Shown here: positions 1 through 5,223 of the stretch, piece after piece | How the letters are laid out: each line of letters starts with the position of its first letter | Position numbering within the stretch: position 1 is the first letter of the stretch | Source of the DNA: Dehalococcoidia bacterium | Lineage (GTDB): Bacteria; Chloroflexota; Dehalococcoidia; SZUA-161 | Length of the DNA: 9,478 nucleotides | Assembly (NCBI GenBank): GCA_004376205.1 | Contig: SOKG01000112.1 | Coordinates: 1 to 9,478, forward strand | Direction of reading: 5' to 3' | Notes under the pieces: generated by a model | Databases searched by the model: none | What the model was told of the DNA's origin: nothing | Seen by the model: the letters and a program-made list of their open reading frames with translations, nothing else | Position numbers and translations under genes: made by a program

Positions 1-435
1 TTTACCGAGAGGTATGCAGATATACCGATGTTTCTGATAGCCCCCTTTCTTCTTAGACTTGTGATTTAGATACTGCTGGCCAGCAAAAGCTTGTTCGTCA
101 TCACTTCCTCCGGTAGGTTTGAAATCGAATACTGGGGCTGAGGGGTCAAAACCGTGAATCACCCCCACCATTCGAGGCAGGAGGTTCTGCATTACCCAGA
201 AGACATCCGGCTTGTAGATGTCAGCCCTGCCAGCAATGGGCTCGCGATGACTAATGAGAGAATAAGCCTCATCACACTCAATCCACTTGTCCGTCAGATC
301 GGTCCGGGAACCCACCCCCTCCTTGACAGCATTTTCCAGAATGTTGAGAGCGTCTTCGTCTGGTATGGCCTCGAAATACTCCTCGAATGCACCCCAGAGC
401 TTGTTGACGTCGTTGTTAGCGCCGAGTAGTGCCAT
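1..435 (-). CDS. Portal-like protein, N-terminal 145 residues (runs off left edge)
   Basis: An open minus-strand frame starts at ATG 435-433 and stays open to the window edge, giving 145 residues. It begins MALLGANNDVNKLWGAF and carries the stretch YKPDVFWVMQNLLPRMVGVI near residues 77-96. That stretch resembles the 'P-x-F-x-x-V-(E/Q)-x-x-L-P-R-(L/M)-V' segment near the N-terminus of many tailed-phage portal proteins, and the Asp-rich DDEQA about 25 residues later also fits. Portals form the dodecameric ring at one capsid vertex through which terminase pumps DNA. The position directly after terL is the usual portal position. The start overlaps the end of terL by 20 bases, with GAGG about 7 bases upstream of the ATG. 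The C-terminal clip and stem regions are outside the window, so the call rests on the N-terminus and context. A different head protein is the main alternative. Confidence 0.68.
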   Translation of the reverse strand, partial: MALLGANNDVNKLWGAFEEYFEAIPDEDALNILENAVKEGVGSRTDLTDKWIECDEAYSLISHREPIAGRADIYKPDVFWVMQNLLPRMVGVIHGFDPSAPVFDFKPTGGSDDEQAFAGQQYLNHKSKKKGGYQKHRYICIPLGK

Positions 436-1864
436 AATGAGCCTCATAGACCTCCCAGGGTTCACGTTCTCTTCGCTGCCCGGTATCGATCTCATCCTCC
501 GGCATCACTATCTGTGCCCTTCTGCCGACTGTCATATCTAAGCCGATATGGAGACAGTCCGCCGGTGTATCGTTAATCCCGTCTTTCAGCGGTTCATCTT
601 TACATACCTGCCCCTCCTTGGGTTCTTTGTAGCGATAGCCGCCGTTCAGTGCCGCAATGATTCTCTGGCAACTGGGGTCGATGATAATGCCGGGCTGACC
701 ATCTGCACGTGGTCGCAACAGTAGGCTGACGATGTTTCTACCACGCTCGAACAGGCCCACATTGGGCGGTGAATCCACTATGATCTTGTAGAACTTGCGG
801 AGAACTTCATGGTCCGTTAGCTCGGAGGCACTCTGCTTAAAATCGCCAGCCTCATCACTGTGGGTCTGAAATACAGCCTCTGGGAACCATGCACCCTCAA
901 GCTCTGTGAAACTGTGAGCAAATTCAAAGGTGTGAACATCTTCACCCATCAGCTCCTTCAAGACCCTCACCTGGTCTTTCACAATCTGAAACCAGAGAGC
1001 GCCGGGATGATGATAGCTGTAAAGGTCGAGACAGCGGTGAATCGGCACCGAGGGTGTAAAATGCAATGAATCTGAAGAGACATGAAGCAAGGGATCGAAT
1101 TGAGAACCATATACCGGTTTGCCGAAGCCAAAGTCCAGAAATTCCCCGAGGTAGTTTTTCCTGAAGAGATGGTCGGGGAGGCTACGCCTTGCATCCTCCA
1201 CCTCCTCTGCACTCATTAAGGGATGAGGCTTACCGGCCAACGACCAACTCTTGTAATCAGGCCAATCGGGACTTTGACCACGCAGGAATAGGTCATAGAA
1301 CCAGTGGAGCTTGTCTGGGTCTAAGGGGTCTGCTTTGCTTGTTGGGATGCTGTTAAGTATCGCCTGGCCCAAGCGCCCGGGAGAGGACAAGCAAGGTCGC
1401 AGTGCGTGTTCCCAAGTATATCGCCTAATCAAACCACACTCCGTCATAAGGAGAAAGTCCAAACCGACACCAACTAACTGCTCCGGATCGTCGGCACTCT
1501 TGAACTCGATGTAGGTCATAAACTGAGGCTCTTCACTGAACAGCTTCACCGTTTTCTCCCCCTTGTTTTTCGCTGCAATAATCTCCTTGGGACAGTAAGC
1601 GAAGAACTCATGCCAGAGCTGACGGGTGTGCGGGTACTGAGCGCCGACAACCCAAGCGTGGATTTTCGGGACGAGATCACAGTCGTCCGGCCTCTCCGCA
1701 TTGAGCTTGATAAGTCGCTTCCGCAACTCGTGGCCGGATGCCACATCCTTGCCACCTCTACGGGGCCAAGCGAGAACTTGGATCCGCGAACCGTCCTCGT
1801 GGACTTCTCTCTGGTGTGGGAGAGGAGTGTAGGGTATCACTCTCTTTATCACCGTTACCGTCAT
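416..1864 (-). CDS. terL: Terminase large subunit (packaging ATPase and nuclease)
   Basis: This 482-residue protein is the phage packaging motor: it hydrolyses ATP to move DNA through the portal and cuts the concatemer. The N-terminal VIPYTPLPHQREVH (about residues 9-22) is the usual entry into the ATPase fold. The P-loop is AWPRRGGKD (32-40). The Walker B strand is LDFLLMTE (135-142), with the catalytic Glu142 but Thr where Asp is usual. LNSIPTS further on fits the coupling motif. In the C-terminal half, HRCLDLYSYHHPGALWF supplies a probable first RNase-H-fold aspartate, and NDTPADCLH a late one. Length is normal for the family. I chose ATG 1864 because GGAGG sits 4 bases upstream and residues 1-24 of the longer frame (from 1936) do not look like terminase. 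It overlaps terS by 107 bases and the portal-like gene by 20. Confidence 0.93.
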   Translation of the reverse strand: MTVTVIKRVIPYTPLPHQREVHEDGSRIQVLAWPRRGGKDVASGHELRKRLIKLNAERPDDCDLVPKIHAWVVGAQYPHTRQLWHEFFAYCPKEIIAAKNKGEKTVKLFSEEPQFMTYIEFKSADDPEQLVGVGLDFLLMTECGLIRRYTWEHALRPCLSSPGRLGQAILNSIPTSKADPLDPDKLHWFYDLFLRGQSPDWPDYKSWSLAGKPHPLMSAEEVEDARRSLPDHLFRKNYLGEFLDFGFGKPVYGSQFDPLLHVSSDSLHFTPSVPIHRCLDLYSYHHPGALWFQIVKDQVRVLKELMGEDVHTFEFAHSFTELEGAWFPEAVFQTHSDEAGDFKQSASELTDHEVLRKFYKIIVDSPPNVGLFERGRNIVSLLLRPRADGQPGIIIDPSCQRIIAALNGGYRYKEPKEGQVCKDEPLKDGINDTPADCLHIGLDMTVGRRAQIVMPEDEIDTGQRREREPWEVYEAHYGTTRR

Positions 1865-2372
1865 CTTCCTCCAGGTCACCAGCCCAGCCATAGATGATCT
1901 TGGTCTCACTCTGGATTGGTTGACCGTCTTTACCACTCACTTCATGCTTCTGCGCCGGATACCTGCCTTTGAGCTTGTTGTATTCCTTGCAGGCATCCAG
2001 TTTTAGCTTTAGGTCTAAGGCTTGTCTAATCAGCTTAGCAATCTCACCCTCTACCTCCTGATCCGTCATATCCCCGAAAGCTCCCTCCCATTCGAGAGCC
2101 AGGGCAAGAGCTCGATCAACCCTCTCTGACCCTGGTACACACCTGAGTCCCGCCTCCCGCGCCGCTGCCTTATCTGAGAGTGCGGGGTTCTTAGCCTTCA
2201 CCCCTACGAATGCTCGCTGTCCCTCGGTGATGGCTGAGAGTGCCGTGAGATACTCTATCATCTCAGCTTCCGGGTTGAGAGCTTTTGCAAGCAGAGAGCG
2301 CTCCGAATGCGTCATCTTTTCCAAGCGGCTGAGTAGTTTCGGTGCGATCATGTTTACGGCCTTGACATTCAT
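1758..2372 (-). CDS. terS: Probable terminase small subunit
   Basis: This 204-residue protein lies directly upstream of terL, the normal place for the DNA-recognition subunit. The segment KNPALSDKAAAREAG (about residues 60-75) looks like the helix-turn-helix entry of small terminases, where 'NP..S...A...AG' is recurrent. A helical middle follows, ending in LDACKEYNKLKGRY, which is common in this class. The last 35 or so residues are polar and Ser/Pro/Arg-rich (SSPTPERSPRGR) and lie entirely within the terL overlap. ATG 2372 is preferred over the TTG at 2396 because GGGAG lies 7 bases before it and the upstream codons fall in the terminator tail. There is no direct homology proof. The call rests on position, length and the HTH-like segment. 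Confidence 0.72.
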   Translation of the reverse strand: MNVKAVNMIAPKLLSRLEKMTHSERSLLAKALNPEAEMIEYLTALSAITEGQRAFVGVKAKNPALSDKAAAREAGLRCVPGSERVDRALALALEWEGAFGDMTDQEVEGEIAKLIRQALDLKLKLDACKEYNKLKGRYPAQKHEVSGKDGQPIQSETKIIYGWAGDLEEDDGNGDKESDTLHSSPTPERSPRGRFADPSSRLAP

Positions 2373-2394
2373 CCTTAGCTCCCGGCCACAACGC

Positions 2395-2420
2395 AAAAAG
2401 GCCGGGATTCCTCCCGACCT
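2395..2420 (-). terminator. Intrinsic terminator hairpin just upstream of terS
   Basis: Read on the minus strand, the stem arms are AGGTCGGGA (2420-2412) and TCCCGGCCT (2407-2399), nine pairs with one G-U wobble. The loop is GGAA, and TTTT then G follows at 2398-2394. This is a compact GC-rich hairpin with a short U tract, about 20 bases before the terS ribosome binding site. It should stop transcripts arriving from the replication module. The U tract is short, so some read-through is possible. Confidence 0.68.
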
Positions 2421-2426
2421 ATCTAA

Positions 2427-2455
2427 TTTATACGTATTCTGAGATTGTCAAGCAA
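2427..2455 (-). promoter_or_regulatory. Putative promoter for terS-terL-portal
   Basis: On the minus strand a -35-like TTGCTT (2455-2450) and a -10-like TATAAA (2432-2427) are separated by exactly 17 bases. The -10 matches sigma-70 consensus at 5 of 6 positions and the -35 at only 3 of 6. A TTGACA overlaps the -35 but is too close to the -10. The predicted start is near 2420, the first base of the terminator stem, giving a leader of about 48 bases. The weak -35 with a dyad just upstream suggests activator dependence (inference). Confidence 0.45.
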
Positions 2456-2459
2456 CCTA

Positions 2460-2484
2460 TCCCGCGTTAGGACCCAATGCGGGA
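2460..2484. promoter_or_regulatory. Dyad-symmetric site upstream of the terS promoter
   Basis: TCCCGCGTT (2460-2468) and AATGCGGGA (2476-2484) form arms of nine with one G/T mismatch around a 7-base spacer. The centre is about 52 bases upstream of the predicted terS start, a typical activator position. It also sits just after the stop codon of the small HTH gene and could fold as a transcript hairpin, but no T run follows on the minus strand, so a terminator is unlikely. Confidence 0.45.
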
Positions 2485-2487
2485 CGG

Positions 2488-2685
2488 TTATCGAGAAGAG
2501 AGAATGTTCCTGATTGTCTTAACAGCAAGGTGATGGCGCCTTGCAACTCGATAGCGAGCGGTGTCCTCATCAACACCATTTCTGACAAGCTTCCAGAAGT
2601 CCCGAATCACGGCTTGATACCGGTCTTTCGTACTCTGTCGCTGAAGCTTCTGCCTATCCCTACGGCTGGTACATTTCCTTCGCAT
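2488..2685 (-). CDS. Small basic helix-turn-helix protein
   Basis: This 65-residue, Arg/Lys-rich protein ends in a clear helix-turn-helix: ARYRVARRHHLAVKTIRNIL, about residues 43-62. It follows the pattern of short phage HTH proteins in which an 'R.A..+.L...T+R.IL' helix pair is preceded by a basic arm. It is the last gene before the 115-base control region upstream of terS, making it a good candidate regulator of the packaging genes, binding perhaps at the dyad 2460-2484 (inference). The start is ambiguous. TTG 2688 has GAGG at 8 bases, whereas the ATG chosen here at 2685 has it at 11. The gene overlaps the end of the upstream gene by about 26 bases. Specific DNA target unknown. Confidence 0.65.
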   Translation of the reverse strand: MRRKCTSRRDRQKLQRQSTKDRYQAVIRDFWKLVRNGVDEDTARYRVARRHHLAVKTIRNILSSR

Positions 2686-2911
2686 CAATCAGAGTGCCTC
2701 GTTTATAGTTCCTGGTAAGCTTCTCCCAGTCCCTCTCCATCAACTCCGGCGTGAGTGTCTGGACTACGGCACCGGTATAGTTACCGTTTTCGGGATAGAC
2801 CATCGGACGCGCACACCCTGGACGCCGGCGGGAGGCCCAAGGACGCTCCACCCAGACTTGGTGAAACAGTGCCATTGGATAGAATCGCCGGTCCCGGGGA
2901 TCATGCTTCAC
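2660..2911 (-). CDS. Unknown small phage protein, GTG start
   Basis: This 83-residue protein is not one I recognise. The first half is basic and aromatic (RRFYPMALFHQVW, ERPWASRRRPGCARP). The second half, MVYPENGNYTGAVVQTLTPE followed by a helix with WEKLTRNYKRG, reads as a folded polar domain. The start is GTG 2911-2909, coupled to the upstream stop as GTGA (4-base overlap), with no close Shine-Dalgarno, so re-initiation is likely. A 210-codon plus-strand frame runs opposite but has no family character and breaks the coupled minus-strand chain. Confidence 0.7.
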   Translation of the reverse strand: MKHDPRDRRFYPMALFHQVWVERPWASRRRPGCARPMVYPENGNYTGAVVQTLTPELMERDWEKLTRNYKRGTLIDAKEMYQP

Positions 2912-3336
2912 CGCGCTTCGTCGATCTCCGTTTCATCGTCCTTGCTCTCAAAATACTCTTTGGCCTTGCGTGTTTGGCCCCACAGATTCATCGCCAGGAT
3001 CTGGCTCCGCTTCTCGTTGGTGACTTTGATGGCTCGCTTTACATCCGAGGTCAAGACTCGCCACTGAAGTCTTCCGTCCCTTGTAAATTCACCAAAACCT
3101 GGCTTGTTCCACTCATAACAAGCAAGTGCCTTGTAGGTCCTGATAACGTTACCCTCTCTGTCCATGCAGACGAAGGTAACCCACCACTCGTTGTAAGGTA
3201 TATCCAGCACGTAGTCTTCGACCCTATCTCCACCACCAGCTTCAACATACGCATCGGCCTGAATCGTATCGGAAAAGACAGCACCGATGTCATAATCCGA
3301 GTATTCACCCCGGGTCACTATGTAGACCTTCTTCAT
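2908..3336 (-). CDS. DUF7336-like protein
   Basis: This 142-residue protein opens with MKKVYIVTRGEYSDYDIGAV, followed by FSDTIQADAYVE. This is the signature I remember for the DUF7336 domain, a short phage and bacterial domain of unknown function with the pattern 'VY+V..GEYSDY.I..VF....A..Y'. Residues 1-60 cover that domain. The rest (EWWVTFVCMDREGNVIRTYK and a Lys/Arg-rich helical tail to DETEIDEAR) fits a beta strand pair plus helix. ATG 3336 has GGAGG 4 bases upstream and overlaps the previous stop as ATGA. Function unknown. Family assignment is from memory and moderately sure. Confidence 0.8.
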   Translation of the reverse strand: MKKVYIVTRGEYSDYDIGAVFSDTIQADAYVEAGGGDRVEDYVLDIPYNEWWVTFVCMDREGNVIRTYKALACYEWNKPGFGEFTRDGRLQWRVLTSDVKRAIKVTNEKRSQILAMNLWGQTRKAKEYFESKDDETEIDEAR

Positions 3337-3671
3337 CGCTCCTCCGTTTCATCCTTCTCACCATCAGGTAGCTTAGCAATGCCGTAGGGCTCCTCCAGCA
3401 TTGACGGAAGCTCGGTATAGATCTCCTGTGGGCGAGGTCTTCTGCCTATTACCCGATAGCAACGCTTGCACACGACGCAGATGTAGTCCTCCTCGTAGTC
3501 TTCCACCTCGTAGGTTTTCTTGCTGTGACCGAGGAGCTTGCAGACATAGCGCCCAAATGTGTCTTGCAAGACGAACTGCCTGCCCCACCGATCACCGAAA
3601 ACCCCTGGGTGGAAAAAAGCCCTCCGACCATATTTGTTGAATAGGTCGAATCCTTGTCTTGCGCATCCCAT
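3333..3671 (-). CDS. Small Cys/His zinc-binding protein
   Basis: This 112-residue protein has a probable zinc site: CKLLGH (Cys44, His49) followed about 16 residues later by CVVCKRC (Cys65, Cys68, Cys71). The 'C-K-L-x-G-H ... C-x2-C' spacing resembles small prophage proteins of the DUF1660 type, which are presumed zinc binders of unknown role. Here it sits inside a longer protein with an aromatic, basic N-terminus and an acidic C-terminus ending DETEER. The gene starts at ATG 3671, two bases after the stop of the replication gene. It ends in an ATGA junction with the DUF7336-like gene, and its final codons GAG GAG form the next ribosome binding site. Confidence 0.75.
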   Translation of the reverse strand: MGCARQGFDLFNKYGRRAFFHPGVFGDRWGRQFVLQDTFGRYVCKLLGHSKKTYEVEDYEEDYICVVCKRCYRVIGRRPRPQEIYTELPSMLEEPYGIAKLPDGEKDETEER

Positions 3672-3673
3672 AA

Positions 3674-4420
3674 TTACTTCTCCTTCTCATACCTCTCCGG
3701 CCTGTGAGCAAATGCCATCAGCCAGGTGATCGGATTCTTCTTCGACTTCGCTTCCTGGACCTTCTGCTCCGCTAACCTGTAATTTCCATCGACTGATTTC
3801 AGAAGAGCTCCGGCTTGACCCTGGGACAGCGGATCAGCAAACAGAGTTCTCGACAGATTGACCAGGGTGAGGATTTTTTCAGGCTGATCAGATTTTGAGT
3901 TATCCACATTTTCCGTTCCGGATTTCGGTTGTGAAACGCCTTCTTCTTTAGAAGAGGATAGTAAAGAAAGGAAGTGGTAATATCCCCTGTTGTGTTTCAC
4001 TATGTTAGGCCAGAATATGCATATTTTGCCGTCAACCTGCCGCTCAAGTGCCGTCCAAGTGCCGTGTATCCGCCGTCCACCCGCCGTCAGTTTGCCGACT
4101 ATTTGCCGATGGAGCTCCTCGAATTGTGGACGATTTTCCCAGTGGAAATGACCGCGGTCATCGAGCCATTGGATAAGCTTGAGAACTTGGGCAGGTTGTC
4201 GCCGGCAGAACTTCGCAATCTCTGTAAGATGATATTCTGCATAAGTTCCAGGCACTTTCTTCCTGTCTTCCCCAGTTCTATAAGTCACATCAGCCGAGTC
4301 ATTGGCCCACAAGCACATAAGGACAATCCAGGTTGAGTGTCCATCGGGGCCGAACTTTTTGAAGATGGCGCAACCGAAGTCATCGAAAACGTGACCAGTG
4401 TGCAGCTTGAGATATTTCAT
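3674..4420 (-). CDS. Replication-initiator-like protein (DnaD / replisome organiser type)
   Basis: This 248-residue protein begins MKYLKLHTGHVFDDFGCAIF, with a winged-helix-like N-terminus (about 1-100) whose layout matches phage replisome-organiser and DnaD-type proteins: 'W+VLL', then 'Y....LTEIAKFC' and 'LKLIQWLDDRGHF'. Residues 132-147 (KICIFWPNIVKHNRGY) fit the end of this domain. A polar linker (about 150-185: SSSKEEG, NSKSDQ) leads to a helical C-terminus ending NPITWLMAFAHRPERYEKEK. Such proteins bind origin DNA and recruit helicase loader and helicase. None of these partners is in the window. Codons 102-131 contain eight 11-bp direct repeats and codons 171-174 a DnaA box, so the gene probably contains its own origin. 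ATG 4420 has no good Shine-Dalgarno. A paralogous DNA-binding role other than replication cannot be excluded. Confidence 0.7.
   Translation of the reverse strand: MKYLKLHTGHVFDDFGCAIFKKFGPDGHSTWIVLMCLWANDSADVTYRTGEDRKKVPGTYAEYHLTEIAKFCRRQPAQVLKLIQWLDDRGHFHWENRPQFEELHRQIVGKLTAGGRRIHGTWTALERQVDGKICIFWPNIVKHNRGYYHFLSLLSSSKEEGVSQPKSGTENVDNSKSDQPEKILTLVNLSRTLFADPLSQGQAGALLKSVDGNYRLAEQKVQEAKSKKNPITWLMAFAHRPERYEKEK
3900..3908 (+). promoter_or_regulatory. Consensus DnaA box
   Basis: TTATCCACA is a perfect match to the bacterial DnaA box. It lies in the linker-coding part of the initiator-like gene, about 120 bases from the nearest iteron, in locally AT-rich sequence. A single 9-mer can occur by chance, but position and consensus quality support a role in origin function with host DnaA. 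Confidence 0.5.
4014..4025. repeat. AT-rich 12-bp perfect palindrome flanking the iterons
   Basis: AATATGCATATT is perfectly self-complementary and ends two bases before the first iteron. It is followed by TT, giving an AT-rich block against the GC-rich repeats. It could be a melting element or a second protein site of the putative origin. Confidence 0.4.
4028..4115. repeat. Eight tandem 11-bp iterons, putative replication origin
   Basis: On the plus strand GCCG recurs at 4028, 4039, 4050, 4061, 4072, 4083, 4094 and 4105, exactly every 11 bases. Units include GCCGTCAACCT, GCCGCTCAAGT, GCCGTCCAAGT, GCCGTCCACCC and GCCGTCAGTTT, so the core is GCCGTC with a degenerate tail. Because 11 is not a multiple of 3, the core falls in all three codon phases and the encoded peptide is not repetitive, so the period is a constraint on DNA rather than protein. 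Eleven bases is about one helical turn, placing bound proteins on one face. Iterons inside the initiator gene are known for lambda O and many phage replisome organisers. Confidence 0.82.
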
Positions 4421-4561
4421 CAGACGGCAAACAACCCTATTTTCGCTCTAAGTCCTTATTTATCAGCAACCGTTATTACGCTGTAACGAACAGAGTAAAT
4501 CTTGCAAGAGCGGGAAAACACCCATAGTTCAGCGTAAGTCGGTTGATAGCAATGGGTGATA
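4421..4561. other. Noncoding region upstream of the initiator gene with inverted repeats
   Basis: These 141 bases hold no supported gene. TTACGCTGTAAC (4476-4487) and GTTCAGCGTAA (4527-4537) are inverted copies of one site, differing by one base and one indel. CACCCAT (4519-4525) and ATGGGTG (4552-4558) form another inverted pair which, read on the minus strand, is followed by TTTT. That could be a weak terminator with a long 26-base loop for the gene ending at 4562. The only ORF here is a 20-codon one without a ribosome binding site. Confidence 0.55.
4459..4487 (-). promoter_or_regulatory. Possible promoter of the initiator-like gene
   Basis: On the minus strand GTTACA (4487-4482) and GATAAA (4464-4459) are separated by 17 bases, each matching sigma-70 consensus at 4 of 6 positions. 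The predicted start is near 4452, about 32 bases before ATG 4420. The -35 falls inside one copy of the inverted TTACGCTG site, as expected if a repressor uses that site. Without the site the match would be unremarkable. Confidence 0.33.
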
Positions 4562-4825
4562 TTACCGAATGTGAATCACCCCATCAGCGTCCTCCCGAAC
4601 TTCATCGAAGCTCATCGTCTCGACCTTCTTCTTTTCCCCCATGGTTTCCGGCCAGGCCATGTAAGCGACCAGGTGCGGGTAAACATTCGCTGGCAGCCCG
4701 GCTAAGTCCTTCTCCTTAATCTCGACGGCACCAAGGCCGAAGCGAATCACAAACGGGTAACCCTCGTTCTCATTAATCTTGAGAAGCCTCTCGACTCCCC
4801 TTTTGCACCGTTCACCTTTCGTCAC
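4562..4825 (-). CDS. Unknown small protein, GTG start with strong RBS
   Basis: This 87-residue protein is unrecognised. Its N-terminus is basic (MTKGERCKRGVERLL). The middle, NVYPHLVAYMAWPETMGEKK, is mixed, and the acidic C-terminus (FDEVREDADGVIHIR) may be a strand or helix pair. There is no membrane segment or metal motif. The GTG start at 4825 is well supported by AGGAG 8 bases upstream in the 38-base gap after the preceding gene. It is the last gene of the right-hand block, before the noncoding region upstream of the initiator gene. Confidence 0.72.
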   Translation of the reverse strand: MTKGERCKRGVERLLKINENEGYPFVIRFGLGAVEIKEKDLAGLPANVYPHLVAYMAWPETMGEKKKVETMSFDEVREDADGVIHIR

Positions 4826-4863
4826 AGCTTAATCTCCTTTGGAATGGGTGGTTTTACGGGATT

Positions 4864-5223
4864 TCATTTCTTAGTCTTGTTGAGGCGTCCAATCATTTCT
4901 GTCGGTGGCAGAGGCATCTCAAATCCCTGTTTGCGCCATAGATGGAGACAGTACGGATGACAATTCACTTCCCGGTCTTTCGGCGGATGAATCTGCACAA
5001 CCGTTTCTTCCGGCTTAAAGAAAAGCTCTCTTACGGCTTTCATCATATTCCACGAGGGAATTTTATCTGGCAGTGAGACACTGACATGATCCCAACCCCC
5101 GCCGGTCGAGGCTATAATATGCAACCCATAGACTTCAAAATAGCCATAGGTTGATTGACCTCGGGAATCTCCCAGGCTTCGATGAACTCGTCGGTAAATT
5201 TCGAGAAGGCAAAGGTCTCTCAT
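4864..5223 (-). CDS. DUF7694-like conserved phage protein
   Basis: This 119-residue protein has the distinctive run GGGWDHVSVSLPDKIPSW (from about residue 41), then VRELFF, EETVVQIHPP and NCHPYCLHLWR. I recall this combination from the DUF7694 domain, a compact phage family with conserved 'GW.HVSVS', 'P.W..M', 'E.V.Q.HPP' and 'YCLHLW'. The function is not known, and the conserved His and Cys residues could form an active or metal site (inference). ATG 5223 overlaps the preceding stop as ATGA. The first 20 residues (MRDLCLLEIYRRVHRSLGD) may lie outside the family core. Family assignment is from memory. Confidence 0.8.
   Translation of the reverse strand: MRDLCLLEIYRRVHRSLGDSRGQSTYGYFEVYGLHIIASTGGGWDHVSVSLPDKIPSWNMMKAVRELFFKPEETVVQIHPPKDREVNCHPYCLHLWRKQGFEMPLPPTEMIGRLNKTKK

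Noticed and set aside
154..429. 91-codon plus-strand frame opposite the portal-like gene
   Set aside because: The minus-strand frame is open to the window edge, has a ribosome binding site and portal-like sequence; this one has neither.
1862..1936. Longer terL start at 1936
   Set aside because: The extra 24 residues are read from the terS-coding DNA and match nothing in terminases. The ATG at 1864 has GGAGG at ideal distance.
2755..3387. 210-codon plus-strand frame
   Set aside because: It lies opposite three minus-strand genes linked by GTGA and ATGA overlaps with recognisable domains. Its product is low in structure, rich in Arg/Ser/Pro, and has no family features.
3974..4336. 120-codon plus-strand frame covering the iterons
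   Set aside because: It is antisense to the initiator-like gene. It has no recognisable product, and the repeats are not in its codon phase either.
4465..4527. 20-codon minus-strand ORF in the noncoding region
   Set aside because: It starts at an ATG within an inverted repeat arm, has no ribosome binding site, and its product MGVFPLLQDLLCSLQRNNGC has no support.
4519..4558. Strong terminator after the 87-residue gene
   Set aside because: The stem is only 7 bp with a 26-base loop and four Ts, so I mention it only as a weak possibility in the region entry.
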